The position numbers and the translations under genes are program-made. The notes beneath the pieces are model-generated. The model saw nothing but the letters and a program-made list of their open reading frames with translations, did no database searches and had not been told where the DNA came from. Shown piece after piece: positions 49,675 to 60,400 of a stretch of 64,000 bases of DNA (positions within the stretch are counted from its first letter, which is position 1; each line of letters starts with the position of its first letter). Origin of the DNA: Bactericera cockerelli (taxonomy: Eukaryota > Arthropoda > Insecta > Hemiptera > Triozidae); the NCBI GenBank assembly GCA_024516035.1, contig CM044959.1:9801665-9865664 (forward strand), read 5' to 3'.

Positions 49675-49825
49675 AACCGACCTCAGTAGCTTGATCGATA
49701 AGGCGACGGACTTGTAACCTGGAGGTCGGTGGTTCAAGTCCCGGTTTCAGCGTAGATTTAGTAGAGCGAGTTTGAGTAGTTGTGATATCACGAAAGTGAT
49801 TAACACAAATATGATAACTTTATTA
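49675..49825 (+). repeat. SINE family B, reference-quality copy
   Basis: CCGACCTCAGTAGCTTGATC, GATAAGGCGACGGACTTGTA, ACCTGGAGGTCGGTGGTTCA, AGTCCCGGTTTCAGCGTAGA and TGATATCACGAAAGTGATTA. Confidence 0.9.
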
Positions 49826-49904
49826 GAGATACGGGTTTGAGGAATAGTAACATCAGACATCAATGTTATGATTAACACATATATTAAAATCATTTTCCTT
49901 ATTA

Positions 49905-50140
49905 TGTTTTTTTTTTTAATTTTGGTTTTAACGTCGCTTTCAACTGCATGGTCATATTACGACGGCAGTTTTACCCTCCATTTGCAGGAAACTCACAAAC
50001 TTGCTACCCAGATTAACCTGACCCAGCCTGGGTGAGGTTAATTTGGGCCGGAATGCCAGCATCACGAAGTCTTCACCTCGCTCGGCGTTGCTCAACTTCG
50101 GTGATCCTACGAGAACCGGTGTATTCCCAATTCTATCGAA
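49905..50140 (-). repeat. 5S-derived SINE (family E)
   Basis: Minus strand: TACACCGGTTCTCGTAGGAT, CACCGAAGTTGAGCAACGCC, GAGCGAGGTGAAGACTTCGT, GATGCTGGCATTCCGGCCCA and TAACCTCACCCAGGCTGGGT (sense), ending CAGTTGAAAGCGACGTTAAA. Confidence 0.85.
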
Positions 50141-50344
50141 CATCGTTTAATATTGAGAAGAGGCGGTGAAAGTGTGACTGACTTATTTTCGTTTAAAATT
50201 TTGAGCAAGCAATGGACAGTAAAATGAGGCCCCACAGGATGAGAATCAAAGGGTTTGTTTAAGAGGTACTTGTGTTGCATCAAAGAAAAAAGGGTTTCAG
50301 AAGCCATTGCAATTTGTGTGTAGACGGTGGTCATACGAGACGAT

Positions 50345-50600
50345 GATTCGGTCGGGGTCGTCTAGTTTCTTTTACTTTGTCTTAACCCGCTTGAGCAGGG
50401 TCGACGTTATTCAACCTCATGGTTGACGTTGGTTGGTTTTGGTACATTTTTACGGCTGGATGCCCTTCCTAAAGCCAACGATTCTACTTGATTTAACGTC
50501 CTGGATTAGGACGGGGGTTTTACCCTCCATTCGCTGGGAATCGTACCAGCTACCCACATTAACCTCACCCAGCCTGGGTAGCCTGGGTCGGAGTAGTCTA
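50345..50600 (-). repeat. SINE family F copy
   Basis: Minus strand: ACCCAGGCTGGGTGAGGTTA, ATGTGGGTAGCTGGTACGAT, TCCCAGCGAATGGAGGGTAA, ACCCCCGTCCTAATCCAGGA and GAAGGGCATCCAGCCGTAAA. Confidence 0.8.
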
Positions 50601-51348
50601 GTTTGATTTTTTAAAAGAAAACTTTTTCAGGACCGAATTAAAATGGGCTTACCAAAAAAATTGAATTCGGAGTTTCAAAAACACTACACTATAACCCGAC
50701 TTGAGATACGGTCTGGCATAAGACGTTAAATCAATTATATAAAAAATCTTTGTTCTAATCTCATTTTATATTTCGGCACAAACAATCTCAACAGCATTCA
50801 TTAAGTTAGTATCACATTTTTATTTTCTTTTCATTTCGGATATACCCACAAAACAGTTTCATAAATCCCACTGAAATGTAAGCTTAGTAAAGCATTAGAA
50901 AATGTTTTTTTAGAGAAGTAAACCAAAATATAAAAACTCAACACCAAAATAAAGAGCTGGAAGATCTCAAATGTGAGAAAACTGCCACTTTTTAGAAAGC
51001 CAAAAAATAAAATAAAATAATGTTGTTGTTGTAGCCAGCTTGGCTACAGCTGGAGGTAATGATGGTCTCCAGCCAACTTTATTTCAGTTGGCTCGTCCTG
51101 AAACCACATATGTATTTTTATGTGCGTTTGGCTATCATGAGGACTTGGACTTTTCCTTTATAAGCCATTAAACCCTTGGGAAACTGTAAGCTAGCCTAGC
51201 TTGCAAGGGTTGGCTAGTCAGTTCTCTGTTTATAATCCTCTAGCGAGACACTGGTCTTCTTCCTGTTTAACGTCCCCCAGCCAGACTCAAATAAAAAAAA
51301 TAGTTCCGATTTCTAATTTTAGAAATTTCTCTGAATACTAACATTCAC
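50601..51348. other. upstream flank of the receptor gene with two repeats
   Basis: 51015-51150 is the inverse of 18300-18440 (TAGCCAGCTTGGCTACAGCT, GGTCTCCAGCCAACTTTATT). 51163-51290 (AAGCCATTAAACCCTTGGGA, CTCTGTTTATAATCCTCTAG) recurs at 61930-62052 and is distantly like family G. No TATA box or initiator can be assigned with confidence. Confidence 0.5.
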
Positions 51349-51558
51349 ATGGATATCAATGCCAACGCTTGGGACGAATCAGCACTGAAGCATCGCCTCG
51401 TCACCAGAGTCCAGCCTGTGAGTCAGCAGGCTGAAATACATCGGAGTGACGATTCGCACCCTCATGCCAATCGGTCAAGCTCGGAGGTACTCGAGAATCA
51501 TGGCAATGATCAGCGAGATGCAAGAAACGTCGCCCCGGAAAATTTGGGAGCAGTTCCG
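51349..51558 (+). CDS. odorant receptor, probable first exon
   Basis: An ATG opens 70 codons ending at a GTAAGAAA donor in phase 0, matching the phase of the exon at 52923. It reads MDINANAWDESALKHRLVTR, VQPVSQQAEIHRSDDSHPHA, ending VAPENLGAVP. It is hydrophilic, as an intracellular receptor N-terminus would be, but longer than usual, and it has no conserved motif. The call rests on splice phase, position and codon openness; a different first exon remains possible. Confidence 0.5.
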
Positions 51559-54111
51559 GTAAGAAATATTGTACCAAAAAAAGCATAATAAAATTATTAA
51601 GACACTAATATAAAGCGCGAGGGACTGTCTCTCTGGATGTAGTGCCGGATTAAGCCTTGGCATTTTCAAGGCGCGGGACCCCAAAATTGTACTGAGTTTT
51701 TCCTTGAAATCGAAGCCTTGAAGGTTGATCCATAATAGTATCCAAAAGCGCTTAGACATAGCACCACAGGCAACAATTTTCTTAAAAATTGTATAAAATG
51801 TCTTGAAAAATGATCCAAAAGTGTACGAAAAGAACCTTTGAAATCGCCTCAGTTGACTTATAGTCATACAGATAAGATGTGTAGAAAGTAGATCATCGAT
51901 CACTCTGAAGACATTTTGATCTGGAGGAAAATATTGATTTCTATTCCCTGTTTGTTGTCTATTCTATGCTAGTATAAGAAATTTTATTTTATTCCTCAGG
52001 CGGATTACATCAGGTTCATAGAAAGATGCCGTGGTAAAATGTTCAGTTCTATTCTAGTCAATGCCATTCCATTGCATGCCTTTTATAGTCTATTCGTCTA
52101 TTGCATTCTATTCTATTCCACAGGCCACTCAAGTTACCTCCATAGTAAACTTAGGTTCCCATGATCAGAAAGAATATCTAGAATCTAGAGAAAAATGTTC
52201 AGTCTTATTCCAGTCCATGCCATTCCATTCATTACAATTCCATATTGTTCTTAACTATTGTTCTGTTGTCTTTTCATGTCTTCTGTATGCCTTTTATAGT
52301 CTATTGCATTCTTTTCTATTCCACAGGCCACTCAAGTTACCTCCATAGTAAACTTAGGTTCCCGTGATCAAAAAGATGATCTGGAATCTAGAGAAAAATG
52401 TTCAGTCCTATTCCAGTCCATGCCATTCCATTCATTACAATTCCATATTGTTCTTAACTATTGTTCTGTTGTCTTTTCATGTCTTCTGTATGCCTTTTAT
52501 AGTCTATTGCATTCTTTTCTATTCCACAGGCCACTCAAGTTACCTCCATAGTAAACTTAGGTTCCCGTGATCAGAAAGATGATCTGGAATCTAGAGAAAA
52601 ATGTTCAGTCCTATTCCAGTCCATGCCATTCCATTCATTACAATTCCATATTGTTCTTAACTATTGTTCTGTTGTCTTTTCATGTCTTCTGTATGCCTTT
52701 TATAGTCTATTGCATTCTTTTCTATTCCACAGGCCACTCAAGTTACCTCCATAGTAAACTTAGGTTCCCGTGATCAGAAAGATGATCTGGAATCTAGAGC
52801 AAAATGTTCAGTCCTATTCCAGTCCATGCCATTAGATTCGTTACTATTCCATATTGTTCTGTGGTCTTTTTATGTCTTTTGTATGCCTTTTATAGCCTAT
52901 TGCATTCTATTCTATTCCACAGGTCACTCAAGTTACCTCCATAGTAAACTTGGGTTCCCGTGATCAGAAAGATGATCTGGAGCAAATGTTTGCTCACAGT
53001 GAGTTCAAAGCTTTGTCCAGCTCTTGCAAGTACGAGTGTTTCCTCATCAACTTCAAGCTCTTTCATTACATCGGGCTGTGGCGGGAAGATGATGGCTCTC
53101 AGGTTAGATTTTTTCCCCTTTCAACAAATAACTTTTATTTATTTACATTTTTGTGTTATTTAAAATGCATGAAAAAAATATAAATATCAACAAATACAAC
53201 ATTTTAAATCATAAGTAGCTCATAGCCTAATTTACTTATTAAGAATAAGAATAACTTTTATTTGGTATTTTCGCCACAAAAGCTGCTACAGTAGGAAAGC
53301 CAAAAAAAGTCTTTTATTTGGTATTTTCGCCACGAAGGCATTCCAATGGTCAGGTACTATACAATAAAATACATCAATACAAAAAAATACAGACCATCAT
53401 TTTTGTGATCTTCTTCATTTGTTTTCAGCTGTACACCCTCTACAGCGGTACAGTCTACGGTCCCCTAGTGATCTTCTTTATTTGTTTTGTTGTTTATACT
53501 GTTTTCAGCTATACACCCTCTATAGCGGCACAGTCTACGGTCTCCTAGTGGTCTTCTTCATTTGTTTTGTTGTTTATATTGTTTTCAGTTGTACACCCTC
53601 TACAGCGGCACAGTCTACAGTCTCCTAGTGGTCTTCTTCATTTGTTTTGTTGTTTATATTGTTTTCAGCTGACCACCCTCTACAGCGGCACAGTCTACAG
53701 TCTCCTAGTGGTCTTCTTCATTTGTTCTGTTGTTTATATTGTTTTCATCTGAACATCCTCTACAGCGGCACAGTCTACGATCTGCTAGTGATCTCCTTAA
53801 TTTGTTTTGTTGTTTATATTGTTTTCAGTTGTACACCCTCTATAGCGGCACAGTCTACAGTCTCCTAGTGTTCTTCTTCATTTGTTTTATTTTTTTCATG
53901 CAGCTGTACACCCTCTGTAACGGCACACTCTACGGTCTCCTAGTGATCTTTTCTTCATTTGTTTTGTTGTTTATAATATACTAGCGGGTTACACCCGCCG
54001 CTTCGCCAGCCCATCAAACACACACACAACGCCACACGACAAACACACACCCACCACACACACCACACAACCACACACACCCCACACACACACACAACAC
54101 ACACCACAACA

Positions 54112-54174
<63 letters not shown>

Positions 54175-54203
54175 ACACACACCAACACACACACACACAC
54201 ACA

Positions 54204-54242
<39 letters not shown>

Positions 54243-54243
54243 A

Positions 54244-54290
<47 letters not shown>

Positions 54291-54414
54291 AACACACACA
54301 CACCAACCACCACACACACACACACCACACACACACCACCAAAACACACCACACACACCACACACACACACAACACCACACCACACACACCCCCACCACA
54401 AACACACACCACAC

Positions 54415-54445
<31 letters not shown>

Positions 54446-57400
54446 TCATTTAGGTTTGAAAAAAAACCTGAATATTTTTTGTAGCCCATCTATTTTCTGG
54501 TCTTCCCCGGCGTAGCTCAAGAATGGCTCATCAGAATTTCGCGATCAATATGTCAAATGAAAGCCTAAACCCTTACCTAAAACTTTCTCGCTCTGAGTTG
54601 ATAGGTCGTCACTTCAAATTTCGAGAAAAAATGTCATTTAGGTCAAAAAACGTGAATATTTTACATGTTACCCATCCATTTTTTTACCTTACCCGGCGTA
54701 GCTCAAGAACGGCTCATCAGAAATTCGCGATCGATATGTCAATTGAAAGCTCGAACCCTTGCCTAAAACTTTCTCGCTTTGAGTTGATAGGTCGTCGCGA
54801 CAAATTTCGAGAAAAAATGTCATTTATGTCAAAAAACGTGAATTTTTTTTGCGTCACCCATCCATTTTTATCCTTACTCATTGTAGCTTAACCTCAGGGA
54901 GATATAATCTAGCCTAGAAGAATTTCCTGATCCAAAGGGACCTATGTGCAAAATTTCAGGTTTCTCGGTCAAACGGTGTGGATTTGTATAAAGAACATAC
55001 ATACATACATACACACATACACACATACACACATACACACATACAGACAGCTTTCTTTTATAGATATAGATTGTTTTCAGCTGTACACCCTCTATAGCGG
55101 CACAGTCTACGGTCTCCTAGTGGTCTTCTTCGTCCTCTCTCTGTTCCACACCATCCAGTCCTTCTCCCACTTCGAGCTCTTCACCCAGCTCATGGTGGAG
55201 ACGATCTTTGTGAGCACCTGCTTCGTCAACATCTCCACCTTCTTCCTTCTCTCCAGAAGGATCAAGTCTCTGCTGCACATCATGAAGAATGATTTCCTCT
55301 CCGTGCAGGTACGTTAACAGAACTTCGGTTTGGTTGGTAGAAAGGAATGCCAATATTAATAATAGTAATATCGCCTTATTATACTGCCCGAGTATTGAGT
55401 CCCATTATTCCAGCAGTAAGTCCAAGACTTATTATTATGTGGTAAAAATCCCACATGGGAGGATAACTTGTCTTGTTCCGGCTGGGTTTCGAACCAGTGA
55501 CCTCTGGAATCTCTGGATTCACACAGTGCCGCCTTTACCACTGAGCTACCGGGACAGAATATTAAGTTGAAGGTGTTATCTACAACTGTACGGGAATGAA
55601 CGTCACTGTTGCATAAATTGTAATGTAGAGGGTCTATTGTTGACCAACTACTAATTGACATCGATACAACAGATTAGGGAACATCAAAACAACTGAGAGT
55701 CAAGTGGTTAAGGCACTTGTCTGGTAATCCAGCGTAGGGATCCGTTGGTTCGAATCTCACCCAGTGCATGAATTTTTCCTCATTAATTCGAGTTTGTCAC
55801 CTTACAATAATGAGACTCTGAGGGTTAGGTGGTAGAAAGTGCTTAGATTATTAACCTCACCAGTTGGTTACCTTCCACTAAAGAGTGTTATTACTATAAT
55901 AAATAAATGTGTTACTTTGTGTTTTTAAATCACAATTTTTGTGGGTAGCGCAGAATTATAGGACTTTTCCATATTTTTAATATCCCAATATCTTATTTTT
56001 GCTTATAATTCCGCCACTGGTCGCTGCTAACAATAAAGCAGCTACTCATTTTTCCTCACGAGGTATGTGTGGACCCCGAACACACAAGTTCAGAGCAGAA
56101 AAAAAAATTGTTCAAGATTCGTAGAACCGACCATAAATTAAACTTGAAAAAATGAATAGATTAAATACCACTCGTTTCGATTTTGCAGAGTGAAATTACA
56201 AGGAATTGCATTCGGCTGGAGAAGTTCATCTGTATTGTGTCTTGTATTTTGGCTGTCACCACTTACTATGCGTTGGTTCGAGAGAAAATATTTGGTACTC
56301 CCACCATCAGGGAAGTTAATATATTGAAGAAGGTCAGTTATAATATATTTTAATTATGACACACACAACTTTGTTTTACAAAGTTGAAATTAAGACAAAA
56401 TTGGATTTACAATTTTGAGTCACTTAATTTTTTTTCCATTAACCCTTTTGAAGCAGCTGATTTTTGAATATTATTTTCTGATGTAGAATGATGAGTTAAA
56501 CTCAAATCTGTTTTTTTTTTAAATCTAAACTGAACACCTGGGGAATTATACCTAGGCCTCTAAAGTTCATGTAAACAGGAGTTCACTTTTGTGACGTATA
56601 TTGATAATATTGATACCAAGTTCCCACCAGATCTACAATCATTTGTCGATCCAACGGGGAAATTCAAACGCTGTGCTGAATACCATGCCCCAGAGTAAAA
56701 GTATGCAAAGCGAGATTGATTAGTATTTTATTTTTTAAACATTTCATCTGTACAATTTAAATAAAACATGATTAACATTATATATGTTCCACAAAAAGTA
56801 AAATAAAATAGGGTTGGGTGGAAGAGATTGCCAAAGGCAAGAACTCCGCCCTTTAGTTAGGACATATCTCGTATTATGTACAGGGTGCGGCGCGGTTATG
56901 TCCCATTTTGAGTCGCCCAGTGTGAAGCCGCACTTCTAATTAGACAAATTCGAACAAAGTTAGAAGATGCACAAACTACTAATTTTTTCGATTCAATTCA
57001 GCTCAGTTGTCAAAATGATTTTATCAAAGCAACAGAAAGCTTATTGCGTGGAGAGTTATTTTTCGAAAAATAAGTGTATCGTAGCAGTGCAGCGAAAGTT
57101 TGACATTGCACACCAAACTGTAACTCGATCTGCATGGAGGGAGTTTTCATGAAGTTCCCTAGGGTTGTTGTCACTCCAATAACGCATATTTTGTTTATTA
57201 ACACAGCCTGTGTCAACCCCCAAAACGTTGAACGAGTACGTGAGGCGATATTGCGGTCACCTAGGCGCTCAGCTCGCAAGCATGCTGCTGCTCTTGGCAT
57301 ATCAGACCGTTCATTGCGGAGGATACTTCATAAAGAACTGCATTTTCATCCCTACAAAATGGTAGTGGTGGAGGAATTGTTCGAGCGAGACTTTATTCAA

Positions 57401-60400
57401 CGACAAAATGCATGTGAAATCCTGATTGACTCCCTACTTCCAGATGCGATAGTTTTCTTCAGTGATGAAGTCCATTTTCACATTTCAGGCTGTGTTAATA
57501 AACAAAATATGCGTTATTGGAGTGACAACAACCCTAGGGAACTTCATGAAAACCCCCTCCATGCAGATCAAGTTACAGTTTGGTGTGCAATGTCAAACTC
57601 CCGCTGCGATGCTACGATACACTTATTTTTCGAAAAATAACTCTCCACGCAATAAGCTTTCTGTTGCTTTGATAAAATCATTTTGACAATAGAGCTAAAT
57701 AGAATCGAAAAAATTAGTAGTTTGTGCATCTTCTAACTTTGCTTGAACTTGTCTAATTAAAGGTGCGGCTTCACACTAAGCGATTCAAAATGGGACATAA
57801 CCGCGCCGCACCCTGTATATATATATATTTTTTTTCTTCTATTATATTGTACTTTAAATTGTAATTATTTGTGTTGTATGTAATATGTCCTATTAATAAA
57901 GTGTAAATAAATAAAATGAACTATTTCAAGAAGAAGGGGGCATTTGAAAATGTTCATAAACTCACAAGCGAGAGTATATTTATTGAGAAAAAAAAAAAAA
58001 AAAATATCCATAGTAGTTTCTGAATTTCCCGCCAGATCTACAACCGCACACACCCAGAGCGTCGACTGCCCGTGCGTCTCTACAGCGGCCCACTGGACTA
58101 CACCCTCTCCCCTACTACGAGGGCGTGGCTCTCTACGACGTCATTCTCCTGGGCGTCTGCTTCTACATTCACTACATGGCCATCTCCACTTTATTTATTG
58201 TTTATTTATTGAGAAAAAAAAAAAATATATATATATATACCTATATACAGGGTATTAATCCCAAATAAAAAATTAAAAAAACTCGGTTTTAAAAAAAAAT
58301 CAAGTCATTATTTCACTTGTGAACCACACTGTATAAAATTTTTTGGCATCAAAAAATTATATTCATTTTTTTTTTTTTTTTTGATACAAAAAAAAAATTG
58401 TATTAAAAAAAAACAGTGCATGTATTCATTACACAAACACTTTCTATTCTTGTTATCGAAAAAATTAAACGAACTTGAGCTATTCGAGATTTAGAAAAAA
58501 ATTGGTCGAAAAAAAACCATCCTGCTGTATGTAAATTTTTTGTTTAAAAAAGTACTCAGGAACCATTTAGAAGTAAAATTATCAAATAAAATTCAGGTCG
58601 ATCCATTTAGAAATCGAAAGTTGACACCTCAATTTCTGACTTTTGAACCACCCTGTATATAAAAAAAATTCATGGCTGAAACCGCATAATTAGGACATGT
58701 ACCCTAGGATTTTTTATTTTTAAAAAATCTTTCAGGGGCCGAGTAATTCGAGGTGTCCAACTTTGGTGGGACACCCTGTATATATATTTATCCATATTCA
58801 CTGTATCACTGTATGGATCTGTAATATCAACACTAGAGTTTGTCTCTCCAGTGTTGCAGATCGCATGACCGCCATCCTTCTCTGTCTTGGGCTTTCCTCA
58901 TCCATGTATTACTCGCTATTTTTCTTATTGCGTCGTTCCATCTCGTTGGTGGATGTCCTCTTCCTCTGTTTCCTTCTCTCGGGTACCACTCTGTCACTCG
59001 TTTTGTCCATCTATTGTCTTTTGTTCTTTTCCATATTACATTTTGAATATATATTTATCCATATTTCCCGCCAGATCTACAACCGCACACACCAGAGCGT
59101 CGACTGCCCGTGCGTCTCTACAGCGGCCCACTGGACTACACCCTCTCCCCCTACTACGAGGGCGTGGCTCTCTACGACGTCATTCTCCTGGGCGTCTGCT
59201 TCTACATTCACTACATGGCCATCTCCACCGTGCCGATCTTCTGCGTCCACATCGCGGGCCAACTGAGGACCCTGTCCAAGCTGGCCGAGTCCAGCCGCCC
59301 GACGGACTCCGAGTCGAGAAACTTGGCCCTGATCAAGCACCACATTGGCATTATCAAGTAGGACCAAGCATTATTATTATTATTATTATACAACGCTTTA
59401 TTAGGTATAAATGGACATTATGTACATACAAATAATTAATTTAACAATGAAAAAAATGGAAACAATATATACAATGAAAATGAAAAAGAATAGAAAATAT
59501 ATAAAAACACAAGTCCTAACTAAAGGGCGGGGTTATTGCCTATGGCAATCTCTTCCACCCAAGCATTAAGTGGCAGAGAATGCCTAAGGCATTAACTTCG
59601 CCCCGGATTACAAGTAGATTTGAATTTAAATATTTTTTTTTCTTCTATATTTTATTTTGTAAATATTGTTAATTTTTTTATCTCTGTTAATAATTTATGG
59701 TTGATTGTTTTGTATAAAAAAATAAAGTGTAAATAAATTGAGCGCACGAATAGCTCAGTGGTTAGGCACTCGCTTGCCATGCGGAAGGTCCCGGGTTCGA
59801 ACCCCCGCGCCGACAAAAAATTGTATTCAAAATTTGGTTACAGTTGTTTGTAAGGGATACCTTCCGGTGCCCTCGTCTTGACCCAGCACCTAAATGGGAA
59901 GTATTGTGTCACTTCTCGCCCATCAGAGGGGAGGCATACTACGGGATGGGCAGGCTACAACACAGACCACAAGCGTCTACAGTAGCTCCTGTTTCATGGC
60001 TAGGAAACAAAAAAGGCTGTGAAACACTCATCAAACAAAAAAAAAACACAAAAAAAAAAAAAAAAAAAATAGCCCCCTACTACGAGGGCGTGGCTCTCTA
60101 CGACGTCATTCTCCTGGGCGTCTGCTTCTACATTCACTACATGGCCATCTCCACCGTGCCGATCTTCTGCGTCCACATCGCGGGCCAACTGAGGACCCTG
60201 TCCAAACTGGCCGAGTCTAGCCGCCCGACGGACTCCGAATCGAGAAACTTGGCCCTGATCAAGCACCACATTGGCATTATCAAGTAGGTCCAAGCATTAA
60301 GTGGCAGAGAATGCCTAAGGCATTAACTTCGCCCGGATTACAAGACAATTGTAAATTTGAATTTGAATATTTTTTTTCTTCTATATTTTATTTTGTAAAT

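Larger units (their letters stand above)
56806..57915 (+). repeat. SINE family D split by a mariner element
   Basis: Left part 56808-56880: AGGGTTGGGTGGAAGAGATT, GCCAAAGGCAAGAACTCCGC, CCTTTAGTTAGGACATATCT. Right part 57816-57912: TTTTTTTTCTTCTATTATAT, TTATTAATAAAGTGTAAATA. Together they match the intact copy at 59572-59738. Confidence 0.8.

Noticed and set aside
53955..54489. Three overlapping V/C-rich minus-strand frames
   Set aside because: Pure (CA)n microsatellite translation.
59745..59816. tRNA gene
   Set aside because: A and B boxes are good, but the acceptor stem does not pair and the tail is a SINE body shared with 9703; it is a SINE head.
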